A stretch of 64,000 nucleotides of DNA, taken from the NCBI RefSeq assembly GCF_018294505.1, contig NC_057800.1, positions 476,195,037-476,259,036 of the forward strand, given 5' to 3'. Both the position numbers and the translations under genes were made by a program. This DNA comes from Triticum aestivum (taxonomy: Eukaryota > Streptophyta > Magnoliopsida > Poales > Poaceae). Of this stretch, positions 10,322 through 22,375 are shown one piece after another. How positions within the stretch are numbered: the stretch's first letter is position 1; each line of letters begins with the position of its first letter. Under the pieces are notes generated by a model. The model was not told where the DNA came from. It made no database searches and saw only the letters and a program-made list of their open reading frames with translations.

Positions 10322-12358
10322 ACCAACTTAGGCCAAGAGCCTAAGCTTGGGGGAGTACATATTTCTCACCGACATTATATTCATGTCCACACACTCATTG
10401 CTAGATGTCGGTGCTCATACTTTTTCATTGTATCATCCATGCTAGTTTATTTCCTTTTTAAGCTTTCTTCTTGTGTGTTTAATAAACCTTAAGAAAAACA
10501 AAAAAATAGTTGTAGCTTTTAATTAGTTTACTTTCCATGCTTGTAGTAGTAATTAAAAAGAAAACCCAAAAAGATTTCATGTTCTTCTTTTGCTTGTTGG
10601 GAGCTTTCCCGTGTAAATAGTTTTATTTCTTTTCTTTTGTTTGGGGTCTATAGGAGAAGACCATGATTAAATTGTTGAAGTGGCTCTTATATGCATTATT
10701 GTTGATCTGACAAAAGAGCCCATATTGCCTTGTCTTCTCCTGTTTGTTGAATGCTTGCAGATTCCATCTTAGTCCAATGCACGTGCACTATTATTATTAT
10801 CAACATCGCTCGGTCGTGCAAGTGAAAGGCAATTATGACGATATATGATGGACTAACTGAGATGAGAAAAGCTGGTATGAACTCGACCTCTCTGGTTTTT
10901 GTTAATATGATTAGTTCATCATTCCTGATTCAGCCTATTATGAAACATGTTTGCAATGACAACTAGAGATCATAGTTTCTCGTGCCATGCTTAATTAGCT
11001 AGGAGCTTATAATGGTTTACCTTGCGTGCCAACATGCTATTAAAATGGTTGTGATGTGGTATGATAGGGTGGTATCCTCCTCTGAATGATTCGAGTGGCT
11101 TGACTTGGCACATGTTCACACATCTAGTTTAAACAAAATCAACATAGCCTCTATGATATTTATGTTCATGGTGCATTATATCCTACTCATGCTTGCATTC
11201 GGTGTTGATTAATTTTAATGCATGTTCATGACTGTTGTCGCTCTCTAGCTGGTCGCTTCCCAGTCTTTTTCTAGCCTTCACATGTACTAAGCGGGAATGC
11301 TGCTTGTGCATCCAAGTCCATAAACCCCAAAGTTGTTCCATATGAGTCCACCATACCTACCTATATACGGTATCTACCTGCCGTTCCAAGTAAATTTGTA
11401 TGTGCCAAAATCTAAACCTTCAAATAAATATCCTGTTTTGTATGCTCGAATAGCTCATTTATCAACTAGGGTTTTTCATATCTTCCATGTTAGGCGGGTT
11501 ATTCTCAAGAGGAGTGGACTCCGCTCCTAACTCACGAGAAAATGGCTGGTCACCGGGATGCCCAGTCACATGCTTTATGCAAATCAAATCAAAATAATTG
11601 CAAACAAAACTCCCCCTGGGACTCTTGTTAGTTGGAGGCACTCGTTGTTTCGAGCAAGCCATGGATTGATTCTTGTTGGTGGAGGGGGAGTATAAAGTTT
11701 ACCATTCTGTTTGGGAACCGCCTATAATGTGTGTAGCATGGAAGATATCGCCATCTCTTGGTTGTTATGTTGACAATGAAAGTATACCGCTAAAAATATT
11801 ATTCACCTCTATTTCAAAATCGAGCTCTGGCACCTCTACAAATCCCTGCTTCCCTCTGCGAAGGGCCTATCTATTTACTTTCATGTTGAGTCATCATCCT
11901 CTTATTAATAAGCACCAGTTGGAGAGCACCACTGTTATTTGCATTCATTACTGTTAGTTTACATTGAGTATGACTTGACTGGATCTCTTTTACCATGAAT
12001 TACAATGTCTAGTCAGTCCATGATCTTTAAAGGTGCTCTGCATTTATGTTTTGTGGTCTCAGAAAGGGCTAGCGAGATACCACCCTGTTATATCATATTA
12101 TGATTGTTTTGAGAAAGTGTTGTCATCCGACATTTATTATTATTGCTCGCTAGTTGATTATGCCATTGGTATGAGTAAACATGAGACCTAAGCGTTATTG
12201 TGAATATGGTTAGTTTATAATCTTTGCTGAAAACTTGAATGTTGGCTTTACATATTTACAACAACAAGAGCAAACAGAGTTTGTAAAAGTTTTTTTATCA
12301 CTTTCAGTTTATCAACTGAATTGCTTGAGGACAAGCAAAGGTTTAAGCTTGGGGGAGT
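10322..12358 (+). other. 3' internal non-coding region and polypurine tract of copy A
   Basis: About 2 kb between the downstream ORF and the 3' LTR. A purine-rich CCTAAGCTTGGGGGAGTA motif follows the ORF (10349-10366), and the true PPT AAGCTTGGGGGAGT directly precedes the LTR (12345-12358). The near-repeat of the PPT sequence at both ends of this spacer is notable. I see no coding potential. Copy B matches from about 11513 on and again before about 10530. Confidence 0.6.
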
Positions 12359-15300
12359 TGATACGTCTCCGTCGTATCTACTTTTCCAAACACTTTTGCC
12401 CTTGTTTTGGACTCTAACTTGCATGATTTGAATGGAACTAACCCGGACTGACGTTGTTTTCAGCAGAATTGCCATGGTGTTATTTATGTGCAGAAACAAA
12501 AGTTCTCGGAATGACCTGAAACTTCACGGAACGTATTTTTGGAAATAATAAAAAATCCTTTCAAAAGATGAAGACCAGGGGCCCACACCCTAGCCACGAG
12601 AGTGGGGGCACGCCTGCCCCCTAGGCGTGCCCCCCAACCTCGTGGGCCCCCTGGAGCTCCTCCGACCTAAACTCCAACTCTATATATTTGCTTTCGGGGA
12701 GAAAAAAAATCAGAGAGAAGGATTCATCGCGTTTTACGATACGGAGCCGCCGCCAAGCCCTAAAACCTCTCGGGAGGGCTGATCTGGAGTCCCTTCGGGG
12801 CTTCGGAGAGGGGAATCTGTCGCCGTCGTCATCATCAACCATCCTACTGTTGGGGAACGTAGCAGAAATTTAAAATTTTCTACGCATCACCAAGGTCAAT
12901 CTATGGAGTCATCTAGCAACGAGAGGGAGAGGAGTGCATCTGCATACCCTTGTAGATCGCGAGCGGAAGCGTTCAAGAGAACGGGGTTGATGGAGTCGTA
13001 CTCGTCGTGATCCAAATCACCGATGATCCTAGCGCCGAACGGACGGCACCTCCGCGTTCAACACACGTACGGAGCGGAGACGTCTCCCACGCCTTGATCC
13101 AGCAAGGAGGAGGGAGAGGTTGAGGAAGAGAGCTCCAATAGTAGCACGACGGCGTGGTGGTGGTGGAGCGGCAGTACTCCGGCAGGGCGAACGTCAAGCT
13201 CTTAATGGAGGAGGAGAGGTGTTGGGGAGGGGAGGGGCTGCGCCTTTGATGTGTTATGCAGCCCTCCCCTTGCCCCTATATTTATAGGGGAAGGGGGAAG
13301 GGGGTCGTCCCCCTCTAGATGAGATCTAGAGGGGGCGGCCAAGGGGAGGGGGCTTGCCCCCCAAGCAAGGGGGGCGCCCCCTCTAGGGTTCCCCCCCCCC
13401 AACCCTAGGCGCATGGGCCCTAGGGGGGATGGCGCCCATCCCACTAGGGGCTGGTTCCCTTCCACCTATAGCCCATAAGGCCCTCCGGGGCAGGTGGACC
13501 CTCCCGGTGGACCCCCGGAACCCCTCCGGTGGTCCCGGTACAATACCGGTATACCCTTGAATATTTACGGTGACCGTATGATGAATTCCCATATATAAAT
13601 CTTCACCTCCGGACCATTCCGGAACTCCTCATGACGTCCGGGATCTCATCCGGGACTCCGAACAACATTCGGTAATCACATACAAATCTTCCTAATAACC
13701 CTAGCGTCACCGAACCTTAAGTGTGTAGACCCTACGGGTTCGGGAACCATGCAGACATGACCGAGACAACTCTCTGGCCAATAACCAACAGCGGGATCTG
13801 GATACCCATGTTGGCTCCCACATGTTCCACGATGATCTCATCGGATGAACCACGATGTCGAGGATTCAAGCAATCCCGTATGCAATTCCCTTTGCCAATC
13901 GGTACGTTACTTGCCCGAGATTCGCTCGTCGGTATCCCAATACCTCGTTCAATCTCGTTACCAGCAAGTCACTTTACTCGTTCCGTAATGCATGATCCCG
14001 TGACCAACTACTTAGTCACAATGTGCTCATTATGATGATGCATTACCGAGTGGGCCCAGAGATACCTCTCCGTCATACGGAGTGACAAATCCCAGTCTCG
14101 ATTCGTGCCAACCCAACAGACACTTTCGGAGATACCCGTAGTGCACCTTTATAGTCACCTAGTTACGTTGTGATGTTTAGCACACCCAAAGCATTCCTAC
14201 GGTATCCGGGAGTTGCACAATCTCATGGTCTAAGGAAATGATACTTGACATTAGAAAAGCTTCTAGCAAACGAACTACACGGTCTAGAGCTATGCTTAGG
14301 ATTGGGTCTTGTCCATCACATCATTCTCCTAATGATGTGATCCCGTTATCAATGACATCCAATGTCCATGGTCAGGAAACCATAACCATCTATTGATCAA
14401 CGAGCTAGTCAACTAGAGGCTCACTAGGGACATGTTGTGGTCTATATATTCGCACATGTATTACGATTTCCGGATAACACAATTATAGCATGAACAATAG
14501 ACAATTATCATGAACAAGGAAATATAATAATAACCATTTTATTATTGCCTCTAGGGCATATTTCCAACACCTCCATCACCAATTTCATGATGCTCACCGC
14601 CGTGCGTGAGTAATTCCATCGTAGGCTTGCTGGACGGTGATGGGTTGGATGAGATTTATCATGTAATCGAGTTAGTTTGGTTAGGGTTTGATCCCTAGTA
14701 TCTACTATGTTCTGAGATTGATGTTGCTATGACTTTGCTATGCTTAATGCTTGTCACTAGGGCCCGAGTGCCATGATTTCATATCTGAACCTATTATGTT
14801 TTCATCAATATATGAGAGTTCTTGATCCTATCTTGCAAGTATATAGTCACCTATTATGTGTTATGATCCGTTAACCCCGAAGTGACAATAATCGGGATAC
14901 TTACCGTTGATGACCGTAGTTTGAGGAGTTCATGTATTCACTATGTGTTAATGCTTTGGTCCGGCACTCAATTAAAAGGAGGCCTTAATATCCCTTAGTT
15001 TCCATTTGGACCCCACTGCCACAGGAGGGTAGGACAAAATATGTCATGCAAGTTCTTTTCCATAAGCATGTATGACTATATTCGGAATACATGCCTACAT
15101 TACATTGATGGATTGGAGCTAGTTCTGTGTCACCCTAGGTTATGACTGTTACATGATGAACCGCATCCGGCATAATTCTCTATCACCGATCCATTGCCTA
15201 CGAGCTTTCCATATATTGTTCTTCGCTTATTTACTTTTCCGTTGCTATTGCTATCATCACTACAAAATACCAAAAACATTACTTTTTCTATCGTTACCTT

Positions 15301-15504
15301 TTGTTACCGTTACCACTACTATCATATTACTTTGCTACTAAACACTTTGCTGCAGATATTAAGTTTCCAGGTGTGGTTGAATTGACAACTCAGCTGCTAA
15401 TACTTGATAATATTATTTGGCTCCCCTTGTGCCGAATCAATAAATTTGGGTTGAATGCTCTACCCTCAAAAATTGTTGTGATCCCCTATACTTGGGGGTT
15501 ATCA
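12359..15504 (+). repeat. 3' LTR of gypsy copy A (split by solo LTR)
   Basis: Starts TGATACGTCTCCGTCGTATC directly after the PPT and ends CTTGGGGGTTATCA. Without the 1722-bp solo LTR and its 5-bp duplication it is about 1.42 kb, close to the 1385-bp LTR of copy B (28374-29758), with which it aligns throughout. A TATA-like CTCTATATATTTG lies near 12678, consistent with the LTR promoter. Confidence 0.85.
12848..14569 (-). mobile_element. Solo Angela/BARE-type copia LTR, reverse orientation
   Basis: Runs TGTTGGGGAACGTAGCAGAA to GGCATATTTCCAACA on the plus strand, which is the inverse of an Angela LTR (minus-strand start TGTTGGAAATATGCCCTAGA). No internal domain is attached on either side, so it is a solo LTR left by LTR-LTR recombination. 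The flanking 5-mers are CCTAC (12843-12847) and CCTCC (14570-14574), a 5-bp target duplication with one later substitution. The unoccupied site in copy B reads ACCATCTTCCATCACC near 28849. Confidence 0.9.
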
Positions 15505-17440
15505 CTCCCCTTAACCGATAGATAGGTCGGTACACCTATAATTCCCCCACATCAGCTAGCCTATCATGGAAAGGATTCCCACAACTTACTCAACTATGCC
15601 AGAGCCCATAATTGCTTGTGGCTGCACACGGAAGTTTCTAACATGAATAATCTTATGATCCCATTGAGCCTGGGTGGCATTCCATAGGATGATCACATGG
15701 GTACCCCGTGTTCTCCTAGGACAACACTGGTATATCCCTAGGTGCCCACAACCAATCCACCCAGATGTGTATTAAAGTAGCCACCTTAAGTTTCCCCTAA
15801 TTATAAATAAGTCTCACATCTTTCATGAATCTCACACACCAATCCACGTCTACGAGCATAGCAAAGTAATGCAAGCATAACGCAATAATACCCAGGGTTT
15901 AATATAAGACAATAGGTTCCTACCTCATCAACTACTTCCAAACACCCACATGTTATCAAAAACCTACTCATGCAATGTTTGAGGGTTTGAAACTACTACA
16001 TAAAAACTGGGTAAATAAGGGATATGATCAAAGTGTTACTTGCCTTGCTGACATTCGGAAAACCCTAGTGATTCGTAGAAGCAAGCCTTGCACTCCGAAA
16101 ACTCTATCGTGAACAAACAATAGCATACATAAGCACTCAAGCATATGATACAAAGGTAAAACCAAAATAAAAGATCTAAACAGAAAGTTCAAGTGAAGAG
16201 CTTCGATTTGCAAAAAGAATCACTCGAATCGGAGTTACGAAACTCAAACTATGATCAAAAGAAGTACAAATTCAAATCTACTTGAAACCAAATTTTCAAT
16301 TTTCAAAATCATGTTCAAGTTGTTTATCTGGACAGAGGGGATCAAGACGAAGATTTTGGCGTTGGTTTCACTGGATTTGGATAAACGAGAAAAAAGTAGT
16401 GAGGTTTTGAAGATCAGGGACTAATCTGCGATGAAAATAGTTACGGATAGGTCTCTGGACGAAAATTAAACTAAAAAGAAAATCTAACAAACGAACGTTC
16501 GCTAATAGAAACTTACGAACGAGTTCGTTCGTTAACAGAACAAATCAGGTGAACGTTCTCTAAATAACATAACCTAAATAATAAAACCGATCTAATAAAA
16601 TAAAACCGAACTTTAAAAAAAAGGATGGGTTCTATTGGTTTTACACCGGTTCGGGGAGAAGAACCGGCGGTGGCGGCTCCGGCGAGGCGTGGCGAGGCGA
16701 CGACGGTGGGCAGCGTGCAGCGAGCGGCGGCGCTGCAGAGAGCGGGGCTGCGGCGGCTTGAGGGGAGAGAGGGGGCGGCTTTTAAGAGGGGGCCGGGGCG
16801 TCTGACTTGGCCAAGGGGCCAGGCGGCGGCGGGGCAATCCCGGACTCTCGCAGGAGTCCGGCTCGAGCACGGGTCGGGGAGAAGGCGGCGGCAGCAGCTC
16901 GGGCCGGCTAGGCCTTCGGCCTAGTTCGGTCTAAAATAATTTTTTTAATAATTTTGCCGTAGAGAAAATCCAAAATAAAAATAAATAAAATTCCAAAAAT
17001 AATTTTCACGGTCCTCCCCTAATATTTAGGACCATGTGAACATTTTTCTGGGCTAAAATGCAATTCTCAAAAATTCAACTTTCCCCAAATTTAACCGAAT
17101 AAATATCAAATAAAACTCAAATAAAAATATATTTTTATTCAAATTAAATTTCCATTATCTCGCCTGTTTTGAAGAAGTCATATTATGTTCTCTCATTATT
17201 TTTATCTATTTGGAAATAATTAGGAAAAATAATTTCAACAATAATCACTTTGATCCAATTTACCAACTTTGAAAATTCAAAATGAAATTTTATGAAAACC
17301 TCCAACTCTCTCACATGGTCCTTGAGTTGCTTATGGAATTCTAGGATCAAAGTGTCCAAATAAATCAAATTCAAAATGCTCAAAATATGGATGCATATGA
17401 TGACCTAATGATTAACATCCAAATTCAAAATTGCGATGTC
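15505..17440 (-). mobile_element. LTR-like retrotransposon fragment, reverse
   Basis: On the minus strand this has the layout of a long Triticeae gypsy LTR: an AT-rich part with short A/T runs (16930-17440), a GC-rich exon-like stretch at 16640-16920 with a TATA-like CTTAAAAG near 16780, then a long T-rich region. No PBS, PPT or coding domain is visible. The family was not recognised. The GC-rich open frames here (for example 16625-16924) look like composition artefacts. Confidence 0.4.
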
Positions 17441-17453
17441 ATAGATACATATG

Positions 17454-18312
17454 TGTCGGTTCCCCTTCTGTCACTGGGGATCAAGCACCATAAGATCGAA
17501 CCCACTACAAAGCACCTCTTCCCATTGCAAGATAAATAGATCAAGTTGGCCAAACAAAACCCAAATATCGGAGAGGAAATACGAGGCTATAAGCAATCAT
17601 GCATATAAGAGATCAAAGAAGATTCGAATAACTTTCATGGATAATAAGATAGATCTGATCATAAACTCAAAGTTCATCCGATCCCAACAAACACACCGCA
17701 AAAAGAGTTACATCATATGGATCTCCAAGGGACCATTGTATTGAGAATCAAACGAGAGAGAGGAAGCCATCTAGCTACTAACTACGGACCCGAAGGTCTA
17801 CAAAAAACTACTCACGCATCATCGAAGAGGCACCAACGGAAGTGGTGAACCCCTCCGTGATGGTGTCTAGATTGGATCTGGTGGTTCTGGACTCTGTGGC
17901 GGCTGGAATTGATTTTTGTCGACTCCCCTAGGGTTTCTAGAATATTGCGGTATTTATAGAGCAAAGAGGCGGTTCAGGGGGCACCCAAGGTGGGCACAAC
18001 CCACCAGGGCACGCCTGGGCCTCCTGGCGCACCCTGGTGGGTTGTGCTCTCCTTGGAGTACCCCCAGGTTCTTCTTCGACCCATTGGTTGTCCTCTGGTC
18101 CAAAAAAATCTCCAAAAAGTTTCGCTGCGATCGGACTCCGTTTGGTATTGATTTCCCGCGATGGAAAAACATGCAGAAAACAACAACTGGCACTTGGCAC
18201 CATGTCAATAGGTTAGTACCAAAAATGATATAAAATGATTATAAAACATCCAAGATTTATAATATAATAGCATGGAATAATCAAAAATTATACATATGTT
18301 GGAGACGTATCA
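17454..18312 (-). mobile_element. Gypsy LTR 5' portion, reverse (truncated)
   Basis: On the minus strand it begins TGATACGTCTCCAACATATG at 18312, continues with the common Triticeae LTR wording (AACGGAGTCCGATCGCAGCG, then GGTGGGTTGTGCCCACCTTG and a TATA-like TCTATAAATACCGC near 17955) and breaks off near 17454 at GACAGAAGGGGAACCGACA. Only about the first 860 bp is kept. It is related in its first bases to, but distinct from, the copy A and copy B LTRs. Confidence 0.65.
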
Positions 18313-18972
18313 ACCAACCCCTAAGGGGCTGGTGCGCCTATGTAGGCCAAAGTAAGGGGGAAGGAAAGAGGAGAAGGGAGAAAGGAAGGGGAGGGATTCG
18401 ACCTCCCCCTTCCTTCCCTCCTCCCTCCTCCTTCCTTCCCCTCCAGATGGATATGGTAGGGGGGAGGCCGAATTGGGAGGCTCCCAAGTAGGATTCCTCC
18501 TACTTTGGGCCACCCTTGGCTACCTCTCCTGCCCTCCAACCTACATGTATGAGGGGGGCACCGCTAGAACACACAACAATGATTGTTAGCCGTGTGCGCC
18601 CCCCCCCTCCACAGTTTATGCCTCCGGTCATATTGTCGTAGTGCTTAGGCGAAGCCCTGCGCGGATCACTTCACCAGCACTGTCACCACGCCGTCGTGCT
18701 AAAGAAACTCTTCCTCGACACTTTGTTGGATCAAGAGTTCGAGGGTCTTCATCGAGCTGAACGTGTGCAGAACTCGGAGGTGTCGTACATTTGGTGCTTG
18801 ATCGATTGGAACGATAAGAAGTTCAACTACATCAACCGCGTTGTCAAACGCTTCCGCTTTCGGTCTATGTGGGTACGTGGACACACTCTCCCCCTCTCGT
18901 TGCTATGTATCTCCTAGATAGATCTTGCATGAGTGTAGGAATTTTTTGAAATTGCATGCTACGTTCCCAACA
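18313..18972 (+). mobile_element. Angela-type LTR, 3' portion only
   Basis: The last 660 bp match the 3' parts of the other Angela LTRs here: GCTTAGGCGAAGCCCTGCG, CATCGAGCTGAACGTGTGC and the end TACGTTCCCAACA at 18972. It starts abruptly next to the reversed LTR at 18312, so its 5' part is deleted. Sabrina-like copy B begins immediately after. Confidence 0.75.
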
Positions 18973-18984
18973 CTGTTGTGGTGA

Positions 18985-19600
18985 GGATAGGGGAGTTGCA
19001 CAAGCTAGAATAAAAAATATACAATTTCCCTCTATCCGTTACTTTGCACTCTTTAATGGCAAATGCGTCGTGGGTAAACAAGACTACAGTACACTCTATG
19101 CCCCAGATTGAAGCCTTATACATACTGCTTTAACGGGCATTGAACGATATAATCTTGGAGCAATTGTTGCACGGAGGCTGCAATGTAATGCTGACAGTGG
19201 TCATTTATATGGAGGAATTTATGCCTCCCATTTATATCCAAGGCTAAGAGTTTCACCTTTGCAATGATCCTGTTTTACCCACGAGATATTTAGACTTTGA
19301 TGCGATGCAGCATCATAAGTTCATCAAATATGGAGCTACGAATTACAATTATAACTTGTTTTTCAATAAAAAAAACTATTGTACCTATTTTTGCCTGCAC
19401 CTACTCTCTTTGATTACAAGGGGAAAGGAAGGTATTACATTTATGAGAGAGAGGCACGTGCATACAACGCGGCAGTGGATGCTGCCCATCGAGCTGAGGA
19501 GACCGCGCCTAGAGCCTCCACGAGCTACCATTTTGACTATTAACCGAGCCAGGGATGGTGATTACCAAGGCAGGCAAAAGCCTAAGTTTAGGGGAGTACG
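18985..19600 (+). pseudogene. ATHILA ORF1-like remnant of copy B
   Basis: Around 19010-19240 the translation gives IQFPSIRYFALFNGKCVVG and, after an in-frame stop, YNLGAIVARRLQCNADSGH and LYGGIYASHLY, matching the core of the frame at 9538-9999. The C-terminal helix follows with frameshifts (YIYEREARAYNAAVDAAHRA-like near 19440). A PPT-like AGCCTAAGTTTAGGGGAGTA closes it near 19580. It is broken by stops and shifts. Confidence 0.65.
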
Positions 19601-19783
19601 TATTTCCCACCGACATTACATTCATGCACACACATTTCATTCCAGTTGTCGGTGTTCATTCTTTTCCATTGTATAATCCATGTTAGGTTTATTTTATCGC
19701 TTTCTTCTTTGTGTGTTTGAAAAACTTTGAGAAAATCCAAAATGTTCCTCGCTTCTTTTCGGTTTTTCTTTCTAGTTTAAATC

Positions 19784-21148
19784 AGTTGCCGAAGGAACAC
19801 TTTGTGTGCTACCAAACGTCACAACGTAAATGGGTGATTATAAAGGTGCTCTACAGGTGTCTCCAAAGGTACATGTTGGGTTGGCGTATTTCGAGATTAG
19901 GATTTGTCACTCTGATTGTCGGAGAGGTATCTCTGGGCCCTCTCGGTAATGCACATCACATAAGCCTTGCAAGCATTGCAACTAATGAGTTAGTTGCGAG
20001 ATGATGTATTACGGAACGAGTAAAGAGACTTGCCGGTAATGAGATTGAACTAGGTATTGAGATACCGATGATCGAATCTCGGGCAAGTAACATACCGACG
20101 ACAAAGGGAACAATGTATGTTGTTATGCGGTCTGACCGATAAAGATCTTCGTAGAATATGTAGGAGCTAATATGAGCATCCAGGTTCTGCTATTGGTTAT
20201 TGCCCGGAGACGTGTCTCGGTCGTGTCTACATTGTTCTCGAACCCGTAGGGTCCGCACGCTTAAGGTTTCGATGACAGTTATATTATGAGTTTATGAGTT
20301 TTGATGTACCGAAGTTAGTTCGGAGTCCCGGATGTGATCACAGACATGACGAGGAGTCTCGAAATGGTCAAGACATAAAGATTGATACATTGGACGGCTA
20401 TATTCGGACACCGAAAGTGCTCCGGGTGATTTCGGAGAAAACCGGAGAGCCGAAGGGTTACTGGAACCCCCCCCGGGAGAAGTAATGAGCCATATGGGCC
20501 TTATTGGAGAGAGAGAGGGGCAGCCAAAGGTGGGTCGCGTGCCTCCTCCCCCCCTGGTCGGAATTGGACTAGGAGAGGGGGGCGGCGCCCCCCTTTCCCT
20601 CTGCCCCCCCCCCCCACTTCTTTCCCCCTCCTAGTAGGAGTCCTACTCCTACTAGGAGGAGGACTCCTCCTTGGCGCGCCATAGAGGGCCGGCCGGCCTC
20701 CTCCCCTTGATCCTTTATATACGGGGGCAGGGGGCACCCCTTGACACACAAGTTGATCCACGTGATCATATTCTTAGCCGTGTGCGGTGCCCCCTTCCAC
20801 CATAGTCCTCGATAATATTGTAGCGGTGCTTAGGCGAAGCCCTGCGACGGTAGTACATCAAGATCGTCACCACGCCGTCGTGCTGACGGAACTCTTCCCC
20901 GACACTTTGCTGGATCGAAGTCCGGGGATCTTCATCGAGCTGAACGTGTGCTAGAACTCGGAGGTGTCGTAGTTTCGGTGCTTGATCGGTCGGGCCGTGG
21001 AGACGTACGACTACATCAACCAAGTTAACGCTTCCGTTGTCGATCTACAAGGGTATGTAGATCACACTCTCCCCCTCTCGTTGCTATGCATCACCATGAT
21101 CTTGCGTGTGCGTAGGAATTTTTTTGAAATTACTACGTTCCCCAACAG
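19784..21148 (+). repeat. Angela 5' LTR, truncated at its start
   Basis: Matches the 3' LTR from about 26757 on (TTGCCGRAGGAACACTTTGT) to TACGTTCCCCAACA at 21148. About 360 bp of its beginning is missing. It retains the stretch lost to the N gap in the 3' LTR. A TATA-like CCTTTATATACGG lies near 20710, with the inferred transcript start just downstream. Confidence 0.85.
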
Positions 21149-21149
21149 T

Positions 21150-21162
21150 GGCATCCGAGCCT
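21150..21162 (+). other. Angela primer binding site
   Basis: TGGCATCCGAGCC, one base after the LTR end. It is a diverged form of TGGTATCAGAGCC, complementary to initiator tRNA-Met, the usual copia primer. The same variant follows the Angela LTR at 57601, so it is a family feature rather than damage. Confidence 0.75.
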
Positions 21163-22375
21163 AGGTTTTATATGTTGATGTTATTTGCACGAGTAGAACA
21201 CAAGTGAGTTGTGGGCGATATAAGTCATACTGCATACCAGCATGTCATACTTTGGTTCGGCGGTATTGTTGGACGAAGCGGCCCGGACCAACATTACGTG
21301 TACGCTTACGCGAGACCGGTTCTCCCGACGTGCTTTGCACATAGGTGGCTTGCGGGTGACAGTTTCTCCAACTTTAGTTGAACCGAGTGTGGCTACGCCC
21401 GGTCCTTGCGAAGGTTAAAACAGCACCAACTTGACAAACTATCGTTGTGGTTTTGATGCGTAGGTAAGATTGGTTCTTGCTTAAGCCCGTAGCAGCCACG
21501 TAAAACTTGCAACAACAAAGTAGAGGACGTCTAACTTGTTTTTGCAGGGCATGTTGTGATGTGATATGGTCAAGACATGATGCTAAATTTTATTGTATGA
21601 GATGATCATGTTTTGTAACCGAGTTATCGGCAACTGGCAGGAGCCATATGGTTGTCGCTTTATTGTATGCAATGCAATCGCGCTGTAATGCTTTACTTTA
21701 TCACTAAGCGGTAGCGATAGTCGTGGAAGCATAAGATTGGCGAGACGACAATGATGCTACGATGGAGATCAAGGTGTCGCGCCGGTGACGATGGTGATCA
21801 CGATGGTGCTTCGAAGATGGAGATCACAAGCACAAGATGATGATGGCCATATCATATCACTTATATTGATTGCATGTGATGTTTATCTTTTATGCATCTT
21901 ATCTTGCTTTGATTGACGGTAGCATTATAAGATGATCTCTCACTAATTATCAAGAAGTGTTCTCCCTGAGTATGAACCGTTGTGAAAGTTCTTCGTGCTG
22001 AGACACCATGTGATGATCGGGTGTGATAGGCTCTACGTTCAAATACAACGGGTGCAAAACAGTTGCACACGCGGAATACTCAGGTTATACTTGACGAGCC
22101 AAGCATATACAGATATGGCCTCGGAACACGGAGACCGAAAGGTCGAGCGTGAATCATATGGTAGATATGATCAACATAGATGTTCACCAATGAAACTAGT
22201 CCATCTCACGTGATGATCGGACATGGTTTAGTTGATTTGGATCACGTAATCACTTAGAGGATTAGAGGGATGTCTATCTAAGTGGGAGTTCTTTAAGTAA
22301 ATTAATTGAACCTAAATTTATCATGAAACTTAGTACCTGATAGTATCTTGCTTGTTTATGCTTGATTGTAGATAG
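21163..22375 (+). other. Angela untranslated leader
   Basis: About 1.2 kb between PBS and the gag ATG with no long open frame. A long leader before gag is known for BARE-type elements, where it carries packaging and dimerisation signals; none was mapped here. Confidence 0.6.

Larger units (their letters stand above)
5747..15504 (+). mobile_element. Sabrina/WHAM-like gypsy element, copy A (5' end missing)
   Basis: Internal gag-protease region, a downstream ATHILA-ORF1-like reading frame, a polypurine tract (AAGCTTGGGGGAGT, 12345-12358) and a 3' LTR from TGATACGTCTCC (12359) to GGGTTATCA (15504). No reverse transcriptase, RNase H or integrase is present between protease and the downstream ORF, so the copy is non-autonomous. 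The 5' LTR and start of gag lie left of the CACTA insertion. A second copy (18973-29758) matches it across the downstream ORF, the PPT and the LTR, which confirms the boundaries. Nested insertions: a LINE at 6442-7377 and a solo Angela LTR at 12848-14569. Confidence 0.8.

Noticed and set aside
13202..13592. Pro/Gly-rich minus-strand frames in the solo Angela LTR
   Set aside because: Homologous GC-rich stretch occurs in every Angela LTR here; not coding.
16625..16924. GC-rich frame of 99 codons
   Set aside because: Ala/Arg composition from a GC-rich LTR exon-like part; the opposite strand is equally open.
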